A stretch of 64,000 nt of DNA from Anaerovibrio lipolyticus LB2005 (GTDB lineage Bacteria > Bacillota > Negativicutes > Selenomonadales > Selenomonadaceae): NCBI RefSeq assembly GCF_000621545.1, contig NZ_JHYA01000001.1, forward strand, positions 186,001-250,000. Reading direction: 5' to 3'. The position numbers and the translations under genes were made by a program. How positions within the stretch are numbered: position 1 is the stretch's first letter; each line of letters starts with the position of its first letter. Shown here one piece after another: positions 8,823 through 18,380 of the stretch. The notes under the pieces are model-generated. The model was not told the origin of the DNA and ran no database searches. It was given only the letters and a program-made list of their open reading frames with translations.

Positions 8823-10307
8823 TCATGTACGAGCCAATGTTCTCCTTATTGAGCTCTCCCAACCCGATTTAAGTTGGTCTCTACGGTCCTGACTCATACC
8901 CGACACATAAGTAATTCGAGATATACCGTCAAAAACCTTCTTATTTTCATAAATTCCTACAGAAATTCCCGCAGCATAGGCAGCCCCCATAGCAGAAAGC
9001 TCCTCGGAATCCGGAACCTCCACTGGCCTATCTAAAATGTCGGCCTGGAACTGCATCAGATAATCATTTCTGGTAGGACCACCATCTACCCGCAGTCCCT
9101 TCAGCGTCTTACCCGATTCTTCCTCCATAAGGGTGGCAATATCGGAAATCTGATATGCTATGGAATCCACCACCGCTTTTACCAGCTCCGACTTACCCGT
9201 TACGCGGGTAATGCCAGTAAACATCCCCGTAGCCTCGCTGTCCCAATAAGGAGCACCAAGTCCGGAAAAAGCTGGAACAAAGTAGGTTTTATCCGCAGGA
9301 TTTGCCTTTTTGGCCAAAGCCGCCGTTTCCGCCGCACTTTCTATTAGCTCAACATTATCCTTGAGCCATGTAATGGAAGCTCCAGTGTAGTTGATATTGC
9401 CCTCAAGAACGTACTCCGGCTTGCCATCAAGGCTCCAAGCCAGGGAAGTAACCAAGCCCTTTTGGCTGCTGATTGGCTTTGAACCAATATTCATCATAAC
9501 AGAAGAGCCAGTTCCATAGGTGGCCTTGATCATGCCCGGCAAATGGCAGCCTTGGCCATAAAGGGCTGCATGAGAATCACCAAATACCCCGTGAATAGGC
9601 ACTGGCCGCTCAAACAGTCCATCAAAATCCGTAACACCATAAAGAGCATTGGAATCACAAACCTCAGGTAGGGCCGTGGCTTTTATACCGAAGGCATTAC
9701 ATATATCCTCATCCCATTTAAGAGTGTTGATATTAAACAGCTCTGTACGGGATGCATTGGAATAATCGGTCTTGTGCATCTTACCGCCAGTGAGCTTGTA
9801 AACCAGCCAGCTGTCCATGGTCCCCACGGCCAGTTTATCCTGATCCATCAAGGATTTTGCTTCATCCACATTTTCTATAATCCAGGCCAGCTTGGCAGCT
9901 GAAAAATATGGGGATAATGCCAGTCCAGTGTGGGACTTAACCCTTTCACCAAAGCCATCCTTGTCCAGCCTTTGGCAGATAGCGGCACCTCTGGCACACT
10001 GCCACACGATGGCGTTGTACACTGGTTTTCCGCTTTCCCTGTTCCAAGCTACTGCTGTTTCCCGTTGGTTGCTAATTCCAACAGCAGCAATATCCTTGCA
10101 GCTGACCTTGGTTTCACTTAAAAGCTCCTTGGTAATTTCCAGAAGATTTTTCCAGATTTCTTCAGGATCATGCTCTACCCAGCCCCGTTCATCCACTATC
10201 TGACGATGGCCCTTGTCCACGCGACATACAGCCTTGCCATTTTCATCAAAGAGCAGAACCTTGGTTCCCTGGGTACTCTGATCTATTCCTAAAATGTATT
10301 TAGCCAT
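8823..10307 (-). CDS. FGGY family carbohydrate kinase (glycerol kinase-like)
   Basis: This 494-residue FGGY kinase resembles glycerol kinases in its N-terminal half (GIDQSTQGTKVLLFDENG, GWVEHDPEEIW, GISNQRETAVAWN) and has the C-terminal LRVDGGPTRNDYLMQFQADIL signature. Its place between the split transketolase genes and the rbs transporter indicates that the true substrate is a ketose made by the upstream isomerase, not glycerol. The product would be a ketose phosphate with the phosphate at the end away from the ketol, as transketolase needs. D-Apulose is one candidate. It starts one base after the transketolase stop codon, so the two are coupled. Confidence 0.85.
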   Translation of the reverse strand: MAKYILGIDQSTQGTKVLLFDENGKAVCRVDKGHRQIVDERGWVEHDPEEIWKNLLEITKELLSETKVSCKDIAAVGISNQRETAVAWNRESGKPVYNAIVWQCARGAAICQRLDKDGFGERVKSHTGLALSPYFSAAKLAWIIENVDEAKSLMDQDKLAVGTMDSWLVYKLTGGKMHKTDYSNASRTELFNINTLKWDEDICNAFGIKATALPEVCDSNALYGVTDFDGLFERPVPIHGVFGDSHAALYGQGCHLPGMIKATYGTGSSVMMNIGSKPISSQKGLVTSLAWSLDGKPEYVLEGNINYTGASITWLKDNVELIESAAETAALAKKANPADKTYFVPAFSGLGAPYWDSEATGMFTGITRVTGKSELVKAVVDSIAYQISDIATLMEEESGKTLKGLRVDGGPTRNDYLMQFQADILDRPVEVPDSEELSAMGAAYAAGISVGIYENKKVFDGISRITYVSGMSQDRRDQLKSGWESSIRRTLART

Positions 10308-10308
10308 A

Positions 10309-11238
10309 TCACAGCTGCTCCGTTACTGTTTTAACAATACCTTCTGCATCAAGGCCATAATACTTGAATATTTCTCTTGATTTACCAGTTACCACTGGGG
10401 CATCCGGCAAAGTCAGATTTATCACCTTAACAGGAGCATTGGCTGCAGTAATCTGTGCCACCATGGATCCCATGCCACCATACATGGTGTGCTCCTCCAC
10501 AGTAACGATGAGCTTAGTTTCCTTGGCAGCCTTGATAATTGCATCCTTATCTATTGGCTTTATGCAATACATATCAAGAACTCTTGTGGAAATACCCTTG
10601 CCAGCCAATTCCTCAGCTGCAGCCTTGGCATCCCCCACCAGCTCACCGCAGGCTATAATGGTAACATCTGTACCATCCTTAACCAATGTAGCCTTATCCA
10701 GTTCAAAAGGAACATTGCCCTCTTCGTATACATCCTCAACAGCATTACGGCCAATGCGGATGTATGCAGGCTTTTCATCCTTCAATACGCTTCTTATCAA
10801 AGCCTCAGTCTGGAAACGATCACTTGGGAGATAAACCCGCATATTAGGCATAGAGCCCATAGTTGCAATATCAGTTGCAGAATGATGAGTCATGCCCAAG
10901 GCTCCGTAGCTTACGCCGCCACTGATACCGATTAGCTTTACATTAGTATTGGAATATGCCACATCCACCTTGGCCTGCTCCATACTTCTTGTAGAAAGGA
11001 AGCTGGCTGGTGATACAGCAAAAGGCTTCTTGCCACATGCAGCCAGACCTGCGGAAATACCCACCAGATTCTGCTCGGCAATACCTACTTCCACGAATTG
11101 CTCCGGACGCTGCTCAGCATAGGATTTCATTCCTGCAGAGCCTCTGGAGTCACTGCACAGAACAATAATATCCTTATCCTTTGCAGATTCTTCCAAAAGA
11201 ACGTCATTAATAACCTGCTTATTAGCTATCTTGTTCAT
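10309..11238 (-). CDS. Transketolase, C-terminal subunit
   Basis: This 309-residue protein carries the pyrimidine-binding and C-terminal domains of a split transketolase. The catalytic Glu of the family is seen in FVEVGIAEQNLVGISAG (about residues 48-64), and GGVSYGALGMTHHSATD provides substrate-site histidines. It pairs with the N-terminal subunit encoded just upstream (4-bp overlap). In this operon it probably removes a two-carbon ketol unit from a specific ketose phosphate and gives it to glyceraldehyde 3-phosphate. A general pentose-phosphate role is less likely because the genes are embedded in a sugar-uptake operon. Confidence 0.88.
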   Translation of the reverse strand: MNKIANKQVINDVLLEESAKDKDIIVLCSDSRGSAGMKSYAEQRPEQFVEVGIAEQNLVGISAGLAACGKKPFAVSPASFLSTRSMEQAKVDVAYSNTNVKLIGISGGVSYGALGMTHHSATDIATMGSMPNMRVYLPSDRFQTEALIRSVLKDEKPAYIRIGRNAVEDVYEEGNVPFELDKATLVKDGTDVTIIACGELVGDAKAAAEELAGKGISTRVLDMYCIKPIDKDAIIKAAKETKLIVTVEEHTMYGGMGSMVAQITAANAPVKVINLTLPDAPVVTGKSREIFKYYGLDAEGIVKTVTEQL

Positions 11239-12053
11239 AACTGGGCCCTCCTTTCATCAAGCTCCTTAAGGGCCTGCTGATATTCAGCCTCAGTAGGAAC
11301 CTTGTGATGCCATGCTGCCTTGTTTTCAATGAAGGAAACGCCACAGCCCTTAGTGGTATTTGCAATAATCACAGTTGGCTTACCCTTAGTCTTTTTTGCC
11401 TCTTCCACTGCATTATCAATAGCTTCCATATTGTTGCCAGGAATGGAAATCACATTCCAGCCAAAAGCGGCCCAACGCTCCTCCTGATCATCTGCGGTCA
11501 TAACTTCCTCTGTAGTACCAGAGATCTGAAGTCTGTTGCGGTCAACAAAGGCAGTAAGATTATCAAGTCCATAGTGAGCACCGGCAGTAATTGCCTCCCA
11601 GTTAGAGCCCTCTGCCATCTCGCCATCGCCCATAACCGCATAAACACGATAATCACGCTTATCCATCTTGCCGGCCATAGCCATCCCCACAGCCACGGAC
11701 AAACCATGTCCCAGGGAACCAGTATTCATTTCCACACCGTTAATCTTGTTATTTGGATGACCGATGTACTTTGACAAATGCTTGGAATAAGTATCAAAAA
11801 GCTCCTTCTTGTCAAAGAATCCCCTGTCTGCCAGTACACAGTAAAGGGCCTCCACAGAATGTCCTTTGCTAAGAACAAAACGGTCCCTGTTTGGATCATC
11901 CATTTTGTTTGGATCAACATTCATCTGCTTATAGTACAGGTCTACCAAAATGTCGGTAACACTAAGGTCGCCACCAATATGGCCGCATCCTGCGCTATAA
12001 ATCAGCTCGATAATATCCTTGCGGATATCCAAAGCCTTTGCTTCAAGATTCAT
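11235..12053 (-). CDS. Transketolase, N-terminal subunit
   Basis: This 272-residue protein is the thiamine-diphosphate-binding half of a split transketolase. It contains SAGCGHIGGDLSVTDIL with the substrate-site His, LSKGHSVEALYCVLADRG, GSLGHGLSVAVGMA, and the ThDP motif GDGEMAEGSNWEA...DRNRLQ. It overlaps its C-terminal partner by 4 bp and follows the isomerase-like gene by 3 bp. Both halves are needed for an active site formed at the subunit interface. Confidence 0.9.
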   Translation of the reverse strand: MNLEAKALDIRKDIIELIYSAGCGHIGGDLSVTDILVDLYYKQMNVDPNKMDDPNRDRFVLSKGHSVEALYCVLADRGFFDKKELFDTYSKHLSKYIGHPNNKINGVEMNTGSLGHGLSVAVGMAMAGKMDKRDYRVYAVMGDGEMAEGSNWEAITAGAHYGLDNLTAFVDRNRLQISGTTEEVMTADDQEERWAAFGWNVISIPGNNMEAIDNAVEEAKKTKGKPTVIIANTTKGCGVSFIENKAAWHHKVPTEAEYQQALKELDERRAQL

Positions 12054-12056
12054 AGC

Positions 12057-13457
12057 TTACTCACCTCTCAAATACGCTTTAACCTCTTCCTCTATTGGGT
12101 CGTAAAGATCCGGCTTTACCCCAATGTATTTACATGCCTCATAAAGTACAGGCACAACATTCTTGTGAATACCTACGCAATGGTGGATATATGGTCCTTC
12201 AACCACTTTAGCCTCCAAGCGTTTAATGTTTTCAACCTCAATCCAAAGATAAGTACCCATGCAGCGTGGCCCCTCAACACCCTTAGCATTACCAAGAAGC
12301 ATGGAGTATTCGCCGTTGTCACCGTCGAAGCGGCAAAGGGTTACATCACCGTGACGTGCCTCAGCAGTCAGGGAACCTGGATGGTCAAAGGCTAATGGAT
12401 ATGTAAGCTGAGCCTTTTCCTTGGCAATGGAAATTGGCCAAGGACCACAATGCTGTAAAAGCTCGCCATTTTCAATATCAGGATGACGAATAGTCCAGTC
12501 AGCAAAGAAGGAACGGGTTTCACCCATGCCTGCTGCCTCCACCAAAAGTGCGGTAATGGCACCATGGATATCAGTTTCACAAACTACTGGAATCCCTTCA
12601 TCATTTAACAGTGCATTGGCTGCACATGGCATAATGCCCAGCTCAGACTGGAGAGCATTCCAGCACTGAATTGCTGCTGCATTACAGCCGTATTTCTTTA
12701 TAAGGTTGGACATGCCAACCTTGAGAGCTGCCACATTCTCAAGCTCGTCGTCCTTAACCTTGATTTCCATCTTCTCGCGGCAGTAAGCTACCACCTTCTG
12801 GACCTCTGTGCCCTCTTCCTTGGCTGCCTTTACTGCATCCATTAATTCAGGCATTGGTATAGGAGAAAGCTGAATGTTAAATTTCTCCAAAAGCTCGCCC
12901 TCGTTGCACATGGTGGTCCAGAAATCATAAGGACGTGGTGCAATCTGGAGAATACGGATATTTCTAAAGGTCTTTACTATATTACATACTGCCAGAAAAT
13001 CTCTGATGCCCCGCTCAAAAACCGGGTCGCTGAGGCGGCAGTTAGTCATATAGGTAAATGGCACCTGAAAACGACGGAGCACCTTGCCCGTTGCAAACAA
13101 GCCGCACTGGGTATCACGAAGGCGTACACCATTTGGCTCTGGACGCTCATCAAGAGGTCCCCACAGAAGAACTGGTACGTTCATGTCCTTGGCAAGGCGT
13201 GCACATAAATACTCAGTACCAAAATTGCAATGAGGCAAAAATAATCCGTCGATTTTTTCTCTCTTAAATTTCTCAACGATCTTTAAGCGATCATTTTCGT
13301 CGTAAAGAAGCCCTTCCTCGTTGATATCATCAATATCAACAAATTCAACGCCCAACTCCTCAAGGCGCTGACGGGTTAATCCACGATACTTAACTGCATC
13401 TGGAGCACTGAAGATACTGCGTCTGGTAGGCGCGTAGCCCAACTTGATTTTAACCAT
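12057..13457 (-). CDS. L-fucose/L-arabinose isomerase-like protein, first gene of the sugar operon
   Basis: This 466-residue protein resembles the L-fucose/L-arabinose isomerase superfamily (Rossmann-like N-terminal domains, then GIPVVCETDIHGAITALLVEAAG near residue 300 with Glu and Asp that could bind the metal, and HCGPWPISIAK and HHCVGIH histidines later). It is not a canonical FucI, which is longer (about 590 residues). Its likely job is aldose-to-ketose isomerisation of the imported sugar. I chose the ATG at 13457 because AGGGGG lies 7 bases upstream; an earlier in-frame ATG at 13484 has no such site. The substrate is unassigned. Confidence 0.75.
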   Translation of the reverse strand: MVKIKLGYAPTRRSIFSAPDAVKYRGLTRQRLEELGVEFVDIDDINEEGLLYDENDRLKIVEKFKREKIDGLFLPHCNFGTEYLCARLAKDMNVPVLLWGPLDERPEPNGVRLRDTQCGLFATGKVLRRFQVPFTYMTNCRLSDPVFERGIRDFLAVCNIVKTFRNIRILQIAPRPYDFWTTMCNEGELLEKFNIQLSPIPMPELMDAVKAAKEEGTEVQKVVAYCREKMEIKVKDDELENVAALKVGMSNLIKKYGCNAAAIQCWNALQSELGIMPCAANALLNDEGIPVVCETDIHGAITALLVEAAGMGETRSFFADWTIRHPDIENGELLQHCGPWPISIAKEKAQLTYPLAFDHPGSLTAEARHGDVTLCRFDGDNGEYSMLLGNAKGVEGPRCMGTYLWIEVENIKRLEAKVVEGPYIHHCVGIHKNVVPVLYEACKYIGVKPDLYDPIEEEVKAYLRGE

Positions 13458-13560
13458 GTCATTTCCCCCTAAATAACACATCATTTATGATATATAATTT
13501 TAGTTTCACCTTATGGGTATCTTCCTAACCCTGTACAACGATCTCTTTTACTACATTCTC

Positions 13561-13590
13561 ATTATAGCATTGAGTATATAAATTTTTCAA
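13561..13590 (-). promoter_or_regulatory. Promoter of the 11-gene sugar operon
   Basis: TTGAAA (13585-13590) and TATAAT (13561-13566) are 18 bases apart on the minus strand, giving a leader of about 100 bases before the isomerase gene. The rest of the 391-base gap to rqcH is A+T-rich. Three GGGTAT copies (13515, 13640, 13651) and a TACCC/GGGTA dyad (13628-13644) flank the promoter and could bind a regulator. Confidence 0.7.
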
Positions 13591-13848
13591 TAAAATTTTA
13601 GTAAATTACGCATGATTTTTTATTATTTACCCGTTTTTTGGGTATGTCTTGGGTATATTTCACTTGTTTTCAGTATCAATCAATAGGTATGCGTTAAATA
13701 GTTTTATTCGTCTACAATTTTGATGTAAAAATTTCTTTTAAAATTTTATATATATTTTTAGTATATTTTTTATTGATTAATGCCCCCATTTGACCATGCC
13801 AGGCTGAGATGATATCCTTTACTTAGTTTTCTATGGAGGTATTCTCTT

Positions 13849-15606
13849 ATGAGTTTAGATGGTATTTCTATGCATCCACTGGCCATTGAGTTGGACAGAG
13901 CCATTACAGGCGGACGCATAGACAAGATAAATCAACCAAATAAGCAGTCTGTAATTCTTTCCGTTAGACAGCCAGGCAAAAATTATTTGGTTCATATTTC
14001 AATAAATCCCCAGAACCCTGCGGTTCATATTATTGAAAAGGCACCGGATAATCCACCGGAGCCGCCTATGTTCTGCATGGTTCTCCGCAAGCATATTGAA
14101 ACCGCCCGTATAGCCCGGATATATCAGCACAGTCTTGACCGCATCATCATATTGGACATGGATGTGCTGGCTGCGGGGGGACAAATCGTTACAAAATCCC
14201 TGGTAGTTGAGCTTATGGGCAAGTACAGCAACATTATTCTGGTACAGGACGACAACATCATCGATGTACTAAGAAGAGTCGGGGCCAACTCCAGCCGCAT
14301 CAGGACTGTCCTGCCAGGAGACCCATATATTTTGCCACCTGTGCAGGAGAAAATGAATCTTCTCGAGTGCTCCATTGATGATGTGGTTACAGCCATCAAA
14401 GCCAAAGATGAATTAAAACTCAGCAAGGCCATTCTTGATACCTGTCTTGGCTTTGGCCCTGTAACTGCAAAGGAAACCGCCTATCTGGCCGGACTTCCCC
14501 ATAACCAGTTGGTCAGTGAAATGGATGAAAGTGATTTTGCTTCACTCAATAACGCCTTAACGGAAATAAAGGATGCCTTTAAGGAGCCTTGCGGTGAAGC
14601 CTGCCTCGTGGTGGATGCTAATCAAAAGCTGCTGGCTACCGCCTCTTTTCCACTGCATTACTATATAAACGATACGGTTGTAAAATTTACGACCATAAGT
14701 GAAATGCTGGCTAAGGCTTCCAGTATTGCTGGTAGCTTTCAGCTGCCTGACAGGGACCGTTTCAAAAAGCTCATCAAAAATGAGCTGAGCCGGGCCCAGC
14801 ACAAGGTGGATAAGCTGAAGGATGATATTGCTGCAGCCGACAACGCCGAGGAATATCGTATAAAAGCGGATAATCTTATGACCTATCAGTATCAGCTAAG
14901 GGACCGCGAAGATGCCACAGTTACGGTTACGAACATATACAGTGAATCCGGAGAAAGTATCTCCATCGCCATGGATCAACGTCTTTCCGTCAGTGAAAAT
15001 GTTCAGGCCTATTACAAAAAATATGATAAACTCAAACGAGGCAAGGAGCTTTTGGAAAAGCAGCTGGAAAAATGTATTGATGACATAAAATACCTTGCTT
15101 CCATTGAAACCTCCCTTGAGGCATCCACTTCCCTTGCAGAGATAAATGATATAAAAACAGAGCTTATCACCAATAATATCTTAAGGGAAAATTTAAAGAA
15201 ACACGCCTCTGTGAAGCAGTCCCAGCCATTTAAGTTTACTGCTCCTGATGGCACCACTATTCTGGTTGGCAAGAACAACTACCAGAATGATCGTCTCACC
15301 TTCAAGGTAAGTAACCCGGGAGACATTTGGCTTCACACCCAGGAGATTCCCGGATCCCATGTTATTATCCGCTGTGATGGGGATGAGCCCTCCGAGGATA
15401 CGTTGCTTCTGGCCTCCTATTTGGCCGTTCATTTCTCCCAGGCAGCCAACTCCTCCAAGGTACCAGTGGACTACACCCGTTGCCGCTTTGTGAAGAAGCC
15501 GGCAGGTGCCAAGCCTGGCTTTGTTATCTTCACAAATCAAAGCACTTTGTATGTTACACCTGAGGATGAGGTGCTTAATCCTATTCTTCTGCAGACAAAA
15601 GAATAA
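13849..15606 (+). CDS. rqcH: Ribosome quality-control factor RqcH (NFACT, FbpA-like)
   Basis: This 585-residue protein has the NFACT layout: NFACT-N at the start (MSLDGISMHPLAIEL; LDRIIILDMDV with the DR motif of active Rqc2-type proteins), a long coiled-coil middle (about residues 300-430, rich in Lys/Glu/Leu), and an NFACT-R domain (GTTILVGKNNYQNDRLTFK; DIWLHTQEIPGSHVII). RqcH binds obstructed 50S subunits and recruits tRNA-Ala to add alanine tails to stalled peptides. It was formerly annotated as fibronectin-binding protein. GGAGG lies 8 bases before the ATG. It is transcribed alone, away from the sugar operon. Confidence 0.93.
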   Translation: MSLDGISMHPLAIELDRAITGGRIDKINQPNKQSVILSVRQPGKNYLVHISINPQNPAVHIIEKAPDNPPEPPMFCMVLRKHIETARIARIYQHSLDRIIILDMDVLAAGGQIVTKSLVVELMGKYSNIILVQDDNIIDVLRRVGANSSRIRTVLPGDPYILPPVQEKMNLLECSIDDVVTAIKAKDELKLSKAILDTCLGFGPVTAKETAYLAGLPHNQLVSEMDESDFASLNNALTEIKDAFKEPCGEACLVVDANQKLLATASFPLHYYINDTVVKFTTISEMLAKASSIAGSFQLPDRDRFKKLIKNELSRAQHKVDKLKDDIAAADNAEEYRIKADNLMTYQYQLRDREDATVTVTNIYSESGESISIAMDQRLSVSENVQAYYKKYDKLKRGKELLEKQLEKCIDDIKYLASIETSLEASTSLAEINDIKTELITNNILRENLKKHASVKQSQPFKFTAPDGTTILVGKNNYQNDRLTFKVSNPGDIWLHTQEIPGSHVIIRCDGDEPSEDTLLLASYLAVHFSQAANSSKVPVDYTRCRFVKKPAGAKPGFVIFTNQSTLYVTPEDEVLNPILLQTKE

Positions 15607-15630
15607 CGGGAAAACATATTTTCAATGATA

Positions 15631-15674
15631 AAAAGGACAGCTGGTTCATCAAAACGATGAGTCAACTGTCCTTT
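15631..15674. terminator. Bidirectional terminator between rqcH and the DUF6056 gene
   Basis: AAAAGGACAG and CTGTCCTTTT form a long stem with an inner TGGTTCATC/GATGAGTCA pairing. A and T runs on both flanks let it serve the converging genes on both strands. Confidence 0.85.
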
Positions 15675-15702
15675 TAAATATACCTAAATTACGAAGACAA
15701 CC

Positions 15703-17373
15703 TTATTTATTTTCGTCCTTCAAGACCTTAATGTCCTCTATGCCGTAGTATTTGCACAAGCCATACTTGGTAACTCCATTATCAAAATCAACGAAGAACA
15801 CGTGACGCAGGGCCCGATTTGTCATCTTTATAGGCTCCATATAGGCTATGGACTCACCCTTGGCGGCAGTCTCCTCCACAATGGCAATACGGGCATTATG
15901 CTCCTGCTGCATAGTGTACATCACCAATGTAGCCGCAGAAACAGTGAACAGGCCTATACCAAAGGCACCGGCATACAACAGCTTGGCTGTATATTTCTCA
16001 TAATACTGACGAATGACAGACTCCCTGAACACAGCTATAGCCGCGATGATAATCATGCATACAGAGCTGAAGGTGGCCCGTGCAGGAAAAGTTGGTGCCG
16101 CCATCATTACCATATTATTTAACAATGCCAGTGCCAGCATAATTCCTGCATATCGTACGGATTCATAGGAATCCCAAATTTCTTTTGCCTTAACATTTTC
16201 AGCAAGGAGCTTAATATTTTCCTTGGAAAGTCCCAGCTTCTTTTTCACAATGGCATAAATAAAGAAAATAATGAACCAGTAAATAGCCATTTCCTCAAAG
16301 CCGCGGAAGATATTATTAACCTTATCCACTACTCCTGGATTTGTAAGGCCCGCAGGAACCATTACCAGAGAATAGAGCACATCTCTTATGGCCCAAGCCA
16401 CAAAGCTGCCATTGAAATAAGAAATAACCAAAAGCACAATGAGTCCCAGAAGAATCCACTGGCCAACAGTTACCCTGCTATCAACTGGCTTTAGGGTAAC
16501 TCCCTTCTTTTCCGCCAAAACTATTTTAAAAATTCTCCAGGCAATAAGGAGAGCTAATATTATAGGCAAAATATAGAGAACCATTTCACCGTTGCCGGCG
16601 AACTGATTGCCTATGTGGGTCAGAATACCTTTCCCCTTCCCCTGGTCATCATAACGGACAAAATTACCCGGAGCTGCCACCAGACCAATTAGTCCAATCA
16701 GAGCACCAAAGCAGCCGGCAGGCATCCAGCTAAGCAGACTATGCTTTTTGTAAAAGTGCCAGCTTATAAGAGCAGTGACACCCACCACCGTAACCGCCAG
16801 ATTTTCCACTGACCAGCCGGCAATTACACCCAGCAAAAGCATGGGAATAATCATCCAGCCCTTAAGTACAGATTCCCCTTTTTTCAATGAGAGATTGTAT
16901 GGCAGCAAAAACAGAGCCACAGGTACTGCAGACCATAAATAAACTGTGGAACCGCTTTTCCAGATTGCCACCTCACCAAAATGAGGGAAGGACAACCATG
17001 CCAAAAGGCTGGCAACAGCTACCATTACCGGCTCCCCGGAGAGTTTAATTTCACGGCGGGCATGGAAATATAGAAGGACTACCAAAGCAACAAACATCAA
17101 GGCATTGGCAATATCAAACCAGATTTTTCCCAGCCACAGGAACAAATCAAGACAAAAAACCGTAAACATACGTCCACCATGCAACATATAGTGCACATAG
17201 CAAGAGCGGAGCACATCATCAAAATTTACGATATGAACAGCCGTGGTATAAATCATTGAATATTCATAATCATCACGATGGAGAGGCATCAATATATTAA
17301 GCATAAGCATCAGTAAAAACAGCCCTGCCAATATTAAGCCAACCTGCCAAATATTATTTTTATCCTGAGACAA
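15703..17373 (-). CDS. DUF6056-like polytopic membrane protein (glycosyltransferase-like)
   Basis: This 556-residue membrane protein has about ten or more hydrophobic helices and a short soluble tail. An N-terminal loop MPLHRDDYEY (about residues 29-38), followed by HYMLHGGRMF, resembles DUF6056/GT-C proteins in which acidic residues after the first helix face the outside and act in sugar transfer from a polyprenyl-phosphate carrier. It is last in a three-gene operon with a polyprenol-phosphate sugar transferase and a deacetylase. A role in decorating an envelope glycan is inferred. The exact family should be treated as probable. Confidence 0.7.
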   Translation of the reverse strand: MSQDKNNIWQVGLILAGLFLLMLMLNILMPLHRDDYEYSMIYTTAVHIVNFDDVLRSCYVHYMLHGGRMFTVFCLDLFLWLGKIWFDIANALMFVALVVLLYFHARREIKLSGEPVMVAVASLLAWLSFPHFGEVAIWKSGSTVYLWSAVPVALFLLPYNLSLKKGESVLKGWMIIPMLLLGVIAGWSVENLAVTVVGVTALISWHFYKKHSLLSWMPAGCFGALIGLIGLVAAPGNFVRYDDQGKGKGILTHIGNQFAGNGEMVLYILPIILALLIAWRIFKIVLAEKKGVTLKPVDSRVTVGQWILLGLIVLLVISYFNGSFVAWAIRDVLYSLVMVPAGLTNPGVVDKVNNIFRGFEEMAIYWFIIFFIYAIVKKKLGLSKENIKLLAENVKAKEIWDSYESVRYAGIMLALALLNNMVMMAAPTFPARATFSSVCMIIIAAIAVFRESVIRQYYEKYTAKLLYAGAFGIGLFTVSAATLVMYTMQQEHNARIAIVEETAAKGESIAYMEPIKMTNRALRHVFFVDFDNGVTKYGLCKYYGIEDIKVLKDENK

Positions 17374-17386
17374 AACCTTACACTCC

Positions 17387-18364
17387 TTAACTTTTAGTTA
17401 CCTCCGGCTTTTTTACCGGACTATCATATATAACCTTAATCCCGTTATATTCATCCACCAAATACGCCGGACGATGCTTGCTCTCAGTAAACACTCTGCC
17501 CAAATATTCGCCGATAATTCCCAAGGACAAAAGCTGCACGCCCCCCAAAAACAGCATAACTGTAATCAGTGTAGGATACCCCGCCACCGGATCACCATAG
17601 CACAGGGCGTTAAACAGTACAAAGCACATATACCCCAACGCCAAAACGGAAACCCCCATGCCCAGCATGGTTGTCATTCTCAGAGGTGCTGTGGTAAAGG
17701 AAGTTATCCCCTCTATGGCTAAATTGCACAATGACAGATAATTCCATGTGGTTTTGCCATAAGCTCTTGGTTGAACATGGAAAGGAATTTCCTTTTTTCT
17801 ATAGCCCACCCAAGTGTACATTCCCTTGGTAAACCGCTGGTTCTCACGCATAAGGCGCAAAGCTGCCACGCAACGCTTGTCCAAAAGGCGGAAATCTCCC
17901 ACATCCCGCTGCAGCTTAATCTTTGAAACCGAGTCCATTCCCAAGTAAAACAGATTAGCCGCTGTTCTTTTAAGCCATGCTTCATCCTCACGGCCAGTAC
18001 GCTTGGCACATACGTCATCATAGCCCTTGTGCCACCAGTCAATCATTTCTGGAATAAGCTGTGGTGGGTGCTGTAGATCCGCATCCATAATAATGACAGC
18101 GTCACCCTCTGCATAATCAAGTCCCGCCATCATGGCAGGCTCCTTGCCAAAGTTTCTGGAAAGACCTATATAAGATACATCCTCATGGTCAGCCGCCAGT
18201 TCCCTGATTTTTAACAAGGTATCATCGGTACTGCCATCATTTATAAAGAGATAGCGAAACTCACAGTCCTTTATATCCTTTAAGACATCAGTTACCGCCG
18301 TATAAAATTGTTCCACGCCCTCCTGCTCGTTATAGCAGGGAACTATGATTGTTATTTTATCCAT
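17387..18364 (-). CDS. Glycosyltransferase family 2 (polyprenyl-phosphate sugar transferase, GtrB/YkcC-like)
   Basis: This 325-residue protein has a GT-A domain at residues 1-230 (ITIIVPCYNEQEGVEQFY; VIIMDADLQHPPQLI with the DXD-type DAD; RNFGKEPAMMAGLDYA; DVGDFRLLDKRC) followed by two membrane helices (about 230-300). This is the layout of GtrB and related enzymes that load a sugar from a nucleotide donor onto polyprenyl phosphate at the inner face of the membrane. The downstream multi-helix protein would use the product on the outer face. It starts 16 bp after the deacetylase gene. Confidence 0.9.
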   Translation of the reverse strand: MDKITIIVPCYNEQEGVEQFYTAVTDVLKDIKDCEFRYLFINDGSTDDTLLKIRELAADHEDVSYIGLSRNFGKEPAMMAGLDYAEGDAVIIMDADLQHPPQLIPEMIDWWHKGYDDVCAKRTGREDEAWLKRTAANLFYLGMDSVSKIKLQRDVGDFRLLDKRCVAALRLMRENQRFTKGMYTWVGYRKKEIPFHVQPRAYGKTTWNYLSLCNLAIEGITSFTTAPLRMTTMLGMGVSVLALGYMCFVLFNALCYGDPVAGYPTLITVMLFLGGVQLLSLGIIGEYLGRVFTESKHRPAYLVDEYNGIKVIYDSPVKKPEVTKS

Positions 18365-18380
18365 AGGTTCCTTTGTCTCC

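Noticed and set aside
13797-13817. GGCTGAGATGATATCC upstream of rqcH, like the 5' half of a TPP riboswitch
   Set aside because: The matching 3' half (CTGATCTGG...AATGCCAGCG) is missing before the start codon, and rqcH is not a thiamine gene.
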